From Tubulanus polymorphus (taxonomy: Eukaryota > Nemertea > Palaeonemertea > Tubulaniformes > Tubulanidae): a stretch of DNA of 64,000 bases. The notes below the pieces were generated by a model that was given only the letters and a program-made list of their open reading frames with translations, was not told the origin of the DNA and made no database searches. The stretch spans positions 6,200,001 through 6,264,000 of the forward strand of contig NC_134026.1 in assembly GCF_964204645.1 (NCBI RefSeq). The letters run 5' to 3'. Below are positions 34,630-50,713 of this stretch, piece after piece (position 1 is the first letter of the stretch; each line of letters starts with the position of its first letter). A program made the translations under genes and the position numbers.

Positions 34630-35886
34630 TTTTCTTTTAGCTTTAGTCATAGTTGGATTTATTATGGAAGAAAGATTTGATATAGTGTATATTTTTATGA
34701 TTAATTTTTGTAAAAGCTTTGAGCGTGTTTCTATTGTTGGTGCTTTTCTGTTTTTAATGGCCACAATTTTGGAGAAAGTTTTTAGAAATAATACCGACAC
34801 AGCTACAATTCTTTCCACTCACACTTAAAACGATATCTATGATCTTGGTATTTAATATTACATGATGTATATTGAACTGTTTTAGACTTTTTAATAGTTG
34901 CTGGTTCGTTACTTCTGTGGAAATAATGACCTTGCGATAGATTTGCGAATCAATCATTTCAACACGAGTAAATTTGAACACAAATTTATATTTACTAATT
35001 AAACCTGTCTCTGGTGCATGTATAAATAATGTACATGTTCCTCTTTTGGTGTTTTTTGCTTGAATTTTATTTCATTTGGAGTTGAATAAAGCCTATCAAT
35101 TATTATTTAAAGCGAATTTTCATTTAATTTGTGGTGGTCATCAGGAGGGAACTGACCAAAGTCTATTTGTAAGAGAACTGATCATAATGCGGTCATCAGG
35201 AGATAGTGACCAGACTGGTCATCAGAAGAGAACTGACCAGTATCTATGGTCATTAGGAGGGAATTGACCAGTGTCCGTGGCAGCCCATGTACCAGAGAAA
35301 AACCAGACCAGTCTGTCATCTTCAGGAGGCAACTGACTAGTGTATGTGGTCATCAGGAGTTTATGGTCATTACAAGGGTTTTCCTGGGATGCTGTTCCAT
35401 ATCCTATGTCTTGACCTTGAACCCGTGATTGATAAAATAGATCCTTGCAGCTCACAGTATCAGCACTTTTCAACAAACGCACTTGTTATATTCAAATTTC
35501 ATGTTATACATTTACATGTGATTTATCAATTGACTTAGATATTTATAAAAAGATTTCATCATTTTCAACATTTTTATCACCATGAAAATAACAATAATGA
35601 ATATCATTAAAATCGTTTCACCTCATTCTTAAAAATACAAATAATGGATCTATAAATATAAATATACCGGGTGTGTTATGTTTAATATTGATGGAAGAAA
35701 ATGGACGGAAATGATGTGAATTTCTGTACAAGGAAATATTACAATATTTGGAGAGATTTTGATACAAAATGGTCGACATTGGGTCTCGAATATCGCCCCA
35801 TTTTACAGTCGAAGTGTTTTATATACACTGTATCCTGTATTCGATGAATATTTCTTCTGATATTTTTCTTATGATATTTTCTTGTT
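34630..35886. other. Convergent 3' UTR region of ERGIC1 and SPEF1
   Basis: No gene between the ERGIC1 stop (34629) and the SPEF1 stop (35887). A plus-strand AATAAA is at 35085-35090, and a minus-strand AATAAA (TTTATT on plus) is at 35066-35071. A dispersed repeat with a short minisatellite follows from 35065. Confidence 0.5.
35065..35390. repeat. Dispersed repeat with GGTCATCAGGAGGGAACTGACCA minisatellite
   Basis: The first ~160 bp (from TTTCATTTGGAGTTGAATA) matches 42268-42420. It continues into about eight degenerate units of GGTCATCAGGAGNGAACTGACCAG, some rearranged. No coding content. Confidence 0.75.
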
Positions 35887-38800
35887 TCAGCGTCTATTCC
35901 CGGACGGTCGAAGCTGCTCTAATTTAGTTTGTAAGTTTTCTATCCGAGTGTCTTTCAGGTGCAGTAAATGTTCTAACCGGCGAATTTTGGCTTGCAAGAT
36001 CTGAAACATTGATCACAAAAAATATCAGCATTGGATACGGCTATGTACCTACAGTCTTGGTAATATAAAATGAAATCCTACATTACGAGCCTGAAATGTT
36101 TCCTTGAACTAAAAGTTTATGACATTTGACTATATCCTAATAGTCATTCATCTACAGGAATACTTAAGTAACAACAGAATTATGAAATATATATGCAATC
36201 TAGAACAAAGATACCTATTATACGTCAAAATAAACTGTAGCTTGAGGACACTTTTCGGACTGACTTTTGTTCTTTATTGTGACTTTATTATCGTCACAAA
36301 ATGGACTCACAGCATTTCAGCAAGACTATTAGGGCAACGGTATATAGTCATTCAGTATTTCTATGAATTTCTATGGGATTAAACCAGTTCCATAATTAGT
36401 TAGTTCATATTTAGCCCTAATGACTGAAAACTGTATTTAGCGCAGACTATTACATGTAAATTTAATCGACAACCGTTAAAAACTGGGTCATGGAATCTCA
36501 TCTGAGTGGCCACTTTCCCTGATTTTTCCATGTTATAACACAAAATTCGCTGAGTAAATCTGATGAATTTCTTGGTTAAAAAATTTCGCAATTGTTCCCT
36601 GAGCTTTCCAGGTTTTGGTAAGATTTGTCAAATTCTCTGAGTTTTCCCTGATTTTTTTCTGAGTTTTCCAGGTCAGTGGCAACCCTGCTCATTACGACGA
36701 TTAAGACCATATGACTTGTCAAATCTACCATTATTGCAAGTTTGGCATTCAACGCACTACGTACCTGTACTGCTTCGTCTTTAGCGAGACATTCTTGTAC
36801 TTTCTCTTCATAATCTATACGAGGCACCGCATCTGAACTGTACTGTTTCCCACCATCAGATGCAGCTGCTAATTTTGAGCTGAAATCATCGAAATCTCAT
36901 ATATACATATTGGACGATACAGATTTGTTATTGGAATATTTTTTTTCAATTCATATAACGGTTTGAATCTATCTAGAAATAATGAAAAGAAAGCACAAAT
37001 AAATGATTGCACACACCACTAACTATATGCAACTAAGGCTCTATATCAGTTAATTAGGCAGCAGCATTAACTGTATGAAAATTATGTAAAATAGAATTAC
37101 TAGGGGATCATTCATTTATCATGTACGCATAAAATTTGAGTTTTTTTTCCTCGCCCCCCTTGTACGCAGAATCAGCCATTTTTCATAAGCATTTTAGTAC
37201 CCATGCACTGACACCTGCCCCTCCCCCAATGCGTACGCAGGAATGACCCCTAGCACAAATACAATATCTACTACCAGGGGCTAGAGAACCACAGGTATAC
37301 AGCTGTGAAAAATGGAAATTCGACTTCAACTCAAATATCGCAAAGATTCAATAACCAAAACAATTTTCAAAACAAAATGCACCCCGCACTAAAGTGACCA
37401 TGGAGCAACAGAAATAGTTCAAAATCACTCTCAACATGCAAGAAACTTTTCAGCAGTGTTTGATGAAATAAATGAATTGACAATGCATGTAACAGAATGA
37501 ACTTCATGCGAAAAATAACAACGAGAGCTTACTCCTGATAATCAAACTGAGGGTCAAAATCGAGCAAATCATCAGACCTTTAAATATACAAACATCATAT
37601 TTTAGGGGATAGGGTAGGAAAAGGGAGTTGGTGTTGTTAGCTTAAGATGGTGAAATTACGGGTACATATAAATCAATCAATAGGTGATTTTATATAGTAG
37701 AACCTTCATATGTAACAAAACTAAAAAGTTTGATACCTGGATCCAGTTCCACAGTTCAGAGTTAACTCTAACTCACAACTGTGGAACCGGGCCAAGTAGT
37801 TCAATCATTCAGTAACAATTAACTTTTACAATAATTTCTACGAGTTTATTATAAAATTTTGAACAGAATTCTAAAAATGTTTTCGCATTATTCAATAAAG
37901 ATTACCATTAAACATATAAGAAGATTCTACTGTCTACTGTACAAGTACATAGGAAGCAGGGAGAGGTGACATACCAGCAGTTTTGATGGTAGATTGTATG
38001 GGGTTCTACAATAACTGGACTCTGTGCACGATGACTTATAATATGTGTTGGATTATAATTAAGGTGCTGCGAGTAGTAGATATCGCTATCAGTAGTAGTA
38101 GTACCGCTAGTATAGTCCGTATCATAATCATAGTCCCTGAATATTAGACAGACCGTTACTGTTTCACACCATAAACCAATCTCAGACGATCAAATCATTT
38201 TAAACAATCCTAAATGGTCTAAAAATTTGCCAAAAACCCAGTTTTAAACTCTCCCACAGCCCAGTGCTTGGACAAGGCTTATATTCTAAGACCAGTGTAA
38301 GGCAATCTTGCTTTATAGCCAAACTATGACCAGTCTGGTGATGTAAGACCACTTTCAAAATAAAGCCACAACCAGGCCTACGGTGAACTTAACTACGGTA
38401 AGTTGCATTGGTCCTCTGGGTTGAAATTAAAACTGGGCCCTTGATTGATACCGAAACCACTGGCAGAAAAGCCCTGCGTTCAGAAACTGTGGTTTCAAAG
38501 TAAAGCAATTTCTAGGCTTGTAGAATTTTTGAAAATCAACGATGATTTTTCATAAAAACATGATGATTTTGTATTTAAAATATAAGGGAACACAGTCCGT
38601 AAAAACTGTATTGAAAAGAGAAGATAGATTGAGAAGAATGGAACTATACTACACGTTTGAGGTTTATATGTTTACGACATACCGGTGATAGTTAGAATGG
38701 AAATCAACCATGTTACGCTGTTTTTTGAAATGGTTCGAAGGAGATCTAGTCCCTCCTCGGTGACTAGCGGGAGGTAACTTCATTCTCTGATGATGACCGC

Positions 38801-41800
38801 GGCCGCCGCTATCATCAGAAGAAAATCATCATCATTCATTCACATATTCGTTATAATTCAAACTGTTAGTAATGAACTAGACTGTCGGACTGTCAGGTAC
38901 ATAGGGTGTAGAACTTCTCATGTATCAATCACAATCAAAGACACCAGGAAATGAATCCATCATTTTTACTGATACTAGTAAGAAATTAATAATATCTTCT
39001 CGTTTGAGTTAATGGTAGTTTATGGTTAGTTAAATATAAGGCAGGTTTCGATTGAATGTGTCCCAGTATAAGAATAGTAATTCCGGATTACAAACTCTCT
39101 ACCGGCTACTACTGTCAGTTTATTAGATTATGCTATTCTGCAAAAGGTAAGAGTATTCTGGTCGAAACAAACGCACCAATTGAAACCTGCTTGAGTCTGT
39201 AATGTTCCATTCAATTATTTACTGGTATGTTGGGAATATATGAGGCAATTTAGCGTAAACAATAATTAGACTGTATCTGAGTTAAAACTTGTAGTAGCCA
39301 TGCTAAGCCCAATATCAAACACCAAAAGCAGGCTGTAATGTAGGAAATGAAACACAGACTGTTGACATAAACTGTTGATATCAGATGGTGATCCCGGGGT
39401 GTACGTATAGCGTGTAAAATAGGTTTCTCTAGTGGAGGTTTGAGGAGTGAGAGGATGAGGTTGAGGAGGTGCCACAGGAGGAGGAGCTGGTGGTAACTGG
39501 TGCGAGGAGCTACATTAAAATAAAACAACATCACATCAAAAACAATACATGTATAGCAATTTCGTCATAGTGAATATCTATTGAAACGTGCACGTGACGA
39601 AGATTTATAGAGATGATACTAACCGTGCTTGTTTTCCACCACCGCCCGCTTTCTGGTGACTGGGATACGACTCCTGCTGGTGATGGTGATTATAACCTGA
39701 AAATGATAACCAAGACCGGGGTCACGAAGGAAAGAAGATACATTTCTTGGATAATGCAGCAACATCAAGGGCCACTAGCTGGGTCCCAGACTGGGTATTT
39801 TTTGAAGAAATTTTTAAAGATGCAAACCCCGAGAGGATGAGTATCAAATTTGCCGGTTAAAACTATCTTAGTCTTGATGCAAGGGTAACCTAATTTGGCA
39901 GGTAGGGGTCGTGACCCCCACTGAGACCACCCCCGGTGTCCAGTTCCATAGTCTTTGACTTTTGAATTACAGCGGAAATGAACTTGTTTCAACCCTAGAA
40001 ACAAACAACTAAGGTTCCATATACTTGGTAACTGGATAACAGAAATGTACGTGTAATTATTAGAATATATAGATTATTTTGATACCTTTAGGAGATGACT
40101 GATCGACTTCAGGCCGATCACTCACATATCCGGACGATTCTGTTTTCTTTTTGATTTTTTCTCTCAAATGCGTGAGAACTTTTTCGATGACCATCGGCCG
40201 ACTCAACGCTATACTGCGTATCACATCTTCGGAAAGTTCTATGTGTAACTTCCTCAAAACCTTTCTGTAAATTCAAGGTGAAAAGATCTCTATTTTTAGA
40301 ATGACTGAATTAAAATGCTTGTGGTCTAGTTTCACAAAAATCATTTCTAAGATAAACTAAAATATGAAGAAATATAATCGATTTAAGATTTGGACTCGGC
40401 TTGATTTTAGAATAAAGTTTAACAAAGAATTTGATCACGTATTGCTCATGATTACTTCATATCAAAAAGATATTCATCAATTTTTTTGTATTACAGGAGT
40501 CAGTTCCACAGTTCTTGAGTTAAATTTGACTCTAAGTAAAATCAGTTCATTTTCAAAATCAGAAAACTCTCGAGTGGAACCTTAACTCGGAACTGTGAAA
40601 CCGTGTTCTGAAGCCTGAGATAAACTTATGATATAAACTAAGCAGAATTCATTTTTTTCAATTCAATCAGTTAGGCGGTATATACCTGTTGAGGAGGTGC
40701 CAGTTTTCCTCTTTTTGTTTAGTAGCGTTAGCAGGAACGTAGTTATGCAATTCGACGAGTCGAGGAAAATAATGTTTGATCATTTCTGCCACCAGTACTG
40801 TTTATAAGAAAGTTAATTACACTCATAATCAATGTTAAATACACTTTTGATTAGAACTGATTAGAAGAGTTCTGAAACAGGTATCAGTTTGCTGTCTGTA
40901 CTGTGCACCTGCTTAGACAATCAACATTTGATTGTTTTAGTCTGAATGATCTAATTTTATGAACAAGATGATGAAATTACCATTTGAGGATTCAGGTAAA
41001 AATGGTGGCTTCATTCTCCTGGTACGGATACAGACAGATGATTGTCTGAGGGGGTCAGTTACAGGTTGTGGCTGGAATTTTAGACCAGTTCAAGACCAGT
41101 CTTAAGATTTTAGACAACTTTTGTATTTAAGCTGCAACAGTGCAATTGGGCACTAGTTAACCATGGGAAGGCCATAAAACCAGCCATAACAGGTAATCTA
41201 ATTGCCAAGAAAATTGTTAAATACAAGATCACTATAAAACAACTGTTAGGGCATGTTAATATATAAATGATTGGTTGTTGTGGAGTGATACACGGTGCTT
41301 TTGTTTGATACCTCTTCAGTTGTTTCCAATTGTCAATTTTTTTATCGAAACCGTGGCAAGTCGGATAGTTGTGAACCTCGATTAACTTTGGAAAGTAGTG
41401 TTTTATGATTTCGGCGAACAAAACTAGAACGAATCGATTCAAACAAATAGAAAAAAAAAACACGATTTGTTGAAAACCTGGTGACTTGACATCGCAAACA
41501 TTAGACTACAATTCAACTGAACAAAATAAATATTGACTGAAAATCACAATGAATAAATAAAACATAAAGAAAGCTTCTGACAACAAGAATTGACTTACTA
41601 TAAAACTATCACTATAAAACAACTGTTAGGGCATGTTAATATATAAATGATTGGTTGTTGTGGAGTGATACACGGTGCTTTTGTTTGATACCTCTTCAGT
41701 TGTTTCCAATTGTCAATTTTTTTATCGAAACCGTGGCAAGTCGGATAGTTGTGAACCTCGATTAACTTTGGAAAGTAGTGTTTTATGATTTCGGCGAACA

Positions 41801-42685
41801 AAACTAGAACGAATCGATTCAAACAAATAGAAAAAAAAAACACGATTTGTTGAAAACCTGGTGACTTGACATCGCAAACATTAGACTACAATTCAACTGA
41901 ACAAAATAAATATTGACTGAAAATCACAATGAATAAATAAAACATAAAGAAAGCTTCTGACAACAAGAATTGACTTGTAATTTAATACACTAGGGTTGAA
42001 GGTTTTCTAGAGAAGCGCTTGACACGATCATAGCAACATAACAAAACAGAACACATCCTCAAAATGCAGATCACCACGGTTTGTTGCTTAGAAACCTGGT
42101 AGGGGTCTTAAAATCAATGTTCAACAACCATCCTAGCAAGGGTTTATAACATCCTTGTTGACCGACCAAATTCCAGGGCCCAATTCTATGACTTGATATT
42201 GACTAATTTTCATATTGATATATTTCAATCATTAAAGCATGTGAAAATGTGAATACCAGAAATTGCTATTTCATTTGGAGGTGAATACAGTCTATCAAAG
42301 ATTAGTTAAAGTGAATTTTCCTTTATTTGTGGTAGTCATCAGGACTAGGGAACGGACCAAAATCTATTGTTAGGGAACTGACCAGAATGTGGTCATCAGG
42401 AGATAGTGACCAAGCAATTTCACAGCTTCTGACATATTCAAGATGACCTTACTGTTTTCATACATAAGTCTTGCTATAATACTCAGTTGTAGAATGTTTG
42501 CAGGGAATTTGGGACACAAAGCTTTAGCCTAAGTGACTTCTAACCACTATCTTTAGGTTTAACAGGCTTCGGTTCTTACCTCCATCGGAGAAATCTCTCG
42601 TCATGTTGCGTTTAGGTCGAGAAAGTGGAATTTCATCGACCCAACTGTATAAATCTTTTAACTCGTCGTCATCAAGATCTTCCAT
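35887..42685 (-). CDS. SPEF1: SPEF1 / CLAMP, calponin-homology microtubule-binding ciliary protein
   Basis: SPEF1 binds and bundles microtubules in motile cilia and flagella (central-pair region) and at epithelial cell borders (family knowledge). Exon 1 (42580-42685) starts MEDLDDDELKDLYSWVDEIP, the CH-domain opening. It is followed by one of three alternative 112-nt exons (41692-41803, 41312-41423, 40686-40797). Exon 40086-40264 ends the CH domain (VLRKLHIELSEDVIRSIALS). Then come a low-complexity His/Pro/Ser linker (39624-39696; about 39370-39511; 38686-38818; 37975-38138; 37531-37578), an exon at about 36765-36880 (VPRIDYEEKVQECLAKDEAVQ) and the last exon 35887-36000 with the conserved C-terminal coiled coil KIRRLEHLLHLKDTRIENLQ. 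A GTG-initiated extension to 42733 is not used, since the ATG at 42685 matches the family start. The linker is longer than in human. The donor of the 39.4-kb exon is uncertain. Confidence 0.92.
36483..36690. mobile_element. MITE family E, copy 1 (GGTGGCCACTTTCCCTG ends)
   Basis: Left end GAGTGGCCACTTTCCCTGA and right end GGTCAGTGGCAACCCTG form inverted repeats. The interior is rich in TTTTCCAGGT/CCCTGAGTTTTCC motifs. Related copies: 44813-45020, 46791-47052, 48272-48425. In SPEF1 intron. Confidence 0.7.
37105..37255. repeat. Dispersed repeat family F, copy 1 (TGTACGCA / GCGTACGC)
   Basis: Contains CATGTACGCATAAAATTTGAG, CCCCTTGTACGCAGAATC, AAGCATTTTAGTACCCATGCA and CCCCTCCCCCAATGCGTACGCA. 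The same order occurs at 49690-49815 in HSPA9. SPEF1 intron. Confidence 0.65.
37737..37796. mobile_element. Family C minimal copy: near-perfect palindrome GGATCCAGTTCCACAG
   Basis: TGGATCCAGTTCCACAGTT ... AACTGTGGAACCGGGCC is an almost perfect inverted repeat with only a few bases between the arms. Longer copies with the same ends are at 40494-40613 and 47880-47993. Inference: internally deleted MITE. Confidence 0.65.
38262..38392. repeat. Family B, diverged copy
   Basis: Shows CTAAGACCAGTGTAAGG, TATAGCCAAACTATGACCAGTC and GTAAGACCAC in the same order as the reference copy at 15418-15554. The terminal ends are degraded. SPEF1 intron. Confidence 0.4.
39039..39193. mobile_element. MITE family D, copy 2 (GGCAGGTTTCGATTG ends)
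   Basis: Left end AAGGCAGGTTTCGATTGAA and right end CAATTGAAACCTGCTTGA are inverted repeats. The interior AAACTCTCTACCGGCTACT and AGATTATGCTATTC matches the reverse complement of the copy at 9585-9725. In SPEF1 intron. Confidence 0.7.
40494..40613. mobile_element. Family C copy (AGTTCCACAGTT ends), SPEF1 intron
   Basis: Starts GGAGTCAGTTCCACAGTTCT and ends AACTCGGAACTGTGAAACC, with AATCAGTTCATTTTCAAA in the middle. The same middle motif (AATAAGTTCATTTTCAA) is in 47880-47993. Confidence 0.6.
40686..40797 (-). other. SPEF1 alternative exon 2c (canonical-like)
   Basis: A 112-nt exon with acceptor ATAAACAG and donor GTATATA. It encodes VLVAEMIKHYFPRLVELHNY then VPANATKQKEENWHLLNR, very close to human SPEF1 in this part of the CH domain. 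It enters in phase after one base of the exon 1 codon and leaves two bases, exactly as the two upstream versions do. As 112 is 1 modulo 3, two versions cannot be included together without a frameshift. Confidence 0.85.
41063..41152. repeat. Family B, partial copy
   Basis: Carries GACCAGTCTTAAGATTTTAGAC and an end AACAGTGCAATTGGGC matching the right half of the reference copy at 15418-15554. SPEF1 intron. Confidence 0.5.
41228..41596 (-). other. Tandem duplicate A (369 bp) containing SPEF1 alternative exon 2a (41312-41423)
   Basis: The 369-bp unit is repeated at 41608-41976 after 11 bp, with no difference noticed by eye. The exon (acceptor TCGTTCTAG, donor GTATCAAA) encodes VLFAEIIKHYFPKLIEVHNY then PTCHGFDKKIDNWKQLKR, colinear with the canonical-like exon 2c but diverged in its second half. 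Confidence 0.85.
41608..41976 (-). other. Tandem duplicate B (369 bp) containing SPEF1 alternative exon 2b (41692-41803)
   Basis: Second copy of the 369-bp unit at an offset of 380 bp. It carries the same exon, splice sites and intronic flanks as copy A. Identity this high points to a very recent duplication or to an assembly duplication. Confidence 0.85.
42268..42420. repeat. Dispersed repeat, second copy of 35065-35230
   Basis: TTTCATTTGGAGGTGAATAC, CCTTTATTTGTGGTAGTCATCAGGA and GGTCATCAGGAGATAGTGACCA follow in the same order and spacing as in 35065-35230. SPEF1 intron 1. Confidence 0.7.
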
Positions 42686-43137
42686 ATTTTCATGATCGCG
42701 TGATCCTTCCACTTCCACTTCAATCACTTCCACAACTACTTAATGAGCGTTCCACTACACCAGCACCAGACGCTTTCACTTGCTCGATAGTAAATTCTGA
42801 AATAGTTAGATAGTCTTCATTATATAAAAGAATCTGACATTCCAACAGAAGCATTTCTAGAAACGTCATTTCACCAAGTCGAAATAAAGCATTGAATTGA
42901 ATTTGTTAGCATAATTCAGAATAATCAGTAAACTATTGCTAATTCAGGCCTAAATTTGGCTTATTACGAACACCAATAGGGGAAAATGTAATCAATGAAC
43001 TGATTATACAAACCTGAATGAATTTAAGTCGTTTTAAAGTGAAAATACGTCAACGATTGTAAGAAATAAAACCCGTATCCACTGTAAACAATATACAACT
43101 AACCGCAGGGTGGCAGCACTATGTAGTCACTGATCGT

Positions 43138-43210
43138 GGACAGCTGGTCTAATGGCTAACATGCTTGCTTTCTACGTACGAGACCCGGGTTCGATGCCCG
43201 GTCGGGACGC
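43138..43210 (+). repeat. tRNA-derived SINE head with intact A and B boxes
   Basis: The A-box TGGTCTAATGG and B-box GGTTCGATGCC fit the pol III type 2 consensus. The T arm CCGGG-TTCGATG-CCCGG pairs perfectly. The anticodon stem pairs poorly and the acceptor ends do not match, so it is not a normal tRNA. The following sequence to about 43320 (GCGTTGGGACTTAGCCC...) may be the SINE body. Confidence 0.65.
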
Positions 43211-43429
43211 GTTGGGACTTAGCCCAATCACTGTGCTCTGATCATACACTGACTACCCGGTCAAATTGTCCATTCCGATCGATAAATAGAGTGTTAAAAG
43301 TCAGAAATAGAAAAATATAGTGACCCTTATTGATTCAGCGGTTAGGTGTTTGAACAAAATTTAAGAATTCCTGAACTTTCTCAGAGTCTAGCTCGCAAAA
43401 TTGTAAATAGTTTGTCCACTAGATAGTTT

Positions 43430-43620
43430 AAAGACGAACGATAACCACACTCAAACGTGGTGAACGGATAATAAGATAAAAACCCACTATTAACAGATTA
43501 AAAGAATTTAAAACAAGAATTTATTTATTCAACCTAAAATATATATAAGACACGACGTTTCGATCTCACCCTGATCATCGTCTGGCAAGCGAGTTTTATG
43601 TTAGTTCACGTTTTCCGGCT
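43430..43620 (-). mobile_element. Retroelement tail, probably Penelope-like
   Basis: On the minus strand the motif GATGATCAGGGTGAGATCG followed by AAACGTCGTGTC and TATATATATT, then AATAAATAAATTCTTG, resembles the terminal segments typical of Penelope-like retroelements (family knowledge, by memory). No reverse transcriptase or GIY-YIG frame is intact nearby, so at most a fragment is present. Confidence 0.45.
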
Positions 43621-44414
43621 ATCGTTTTATTTTGGGGCAGCACTAGACAGTCGCGATCTGTTTTCTGAAGCGGGCGAATAATCGATAAATGTGGTCTCAA
43701 TATCTAATTCCAACAACGTAATGAAACTGCTCTTTTTATCAAAGCTCCAAGCCACTTCATGACACCCGCAGATCCCTCGGTGCAGCACACAATCCCGTTT
43801 AAACATGTTCATGTCCTGCTTAAAGATTTGATTTATATCTCCTGCAGATTCTAGCATTGAGCCTGGCAGTATTTAGCCTCATTTTGATGGACAAGTTCTA
43901 CCTCAACACAAAACCCAATATCAAACTCATAAAATGAACAAAATTGTTTTTTCTGGAGGTTCTCTTACTTTCGTTATATTTTTTCTAGTTGGAAGTGACA
44001 GCACTTTACTATGACATATGTACACATATTTTTGTTCAACAAAAATAAGGCAGAATTCAATTTCACAACTAATGCACTTAAATCGATTATTGTTCGCTTC
44101 TGAATATACACAAAAAATCAAAGACAAACATAGCGTTGACTAGACTCTAATCAACTAATTCTAATTCCGATAATGATAAATCATTGAATTCATAATCAAA
44201 TCATACAGAGTAATGGTTTTACAGTTTGAAATATTTTGAGTGTATACTTCACATTTACTGCTGTATATAACAAATAGTCTATCAACGAGAGCAGTACTAT
44301 CCTATATACACACAACACTTTAATCAGCATCTGTACAAAACTGTATAAATAATCATCAATTAACTTTAAAATTCTGAATGTTTCTTATCTCTAGTTTCTA
44401 CGTTCAATTCGTAA

Positions 44415-50713
<6,299 letters not shown>

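Larger units (their letters stand above)
42686..44414. other. SPEF1 5' region to HSPA9 3' end; repeats only
   Basis: Holds the SPEF1 5' UTR and promoter, a tRNA-like SINE head (43138-43210), a probable Penelope-like element tail (43430-43620) and minus-strand ORFs at 43627-43857 and 43927-44127 with no recognisable family. The HSPA9 3' UTR should occupy the right part; no clear AATAAA for it was found. Confidence 0.4.

Noticed and set aside
42686..42733. 48-bp upstream extension of SPEF1 exon 1
   Set aside because: It begins with GTG, not ATG; the ATG at 42685 gives the family-typical start.
43627..43857. Minus-strand ORF of 76 aa next to the retroelement tail
   Set aside because: No recognisable GIY-YIG or reverse transcriptase motif and no clear splice context; may be degenerate element sequence, not supportable as a gene.
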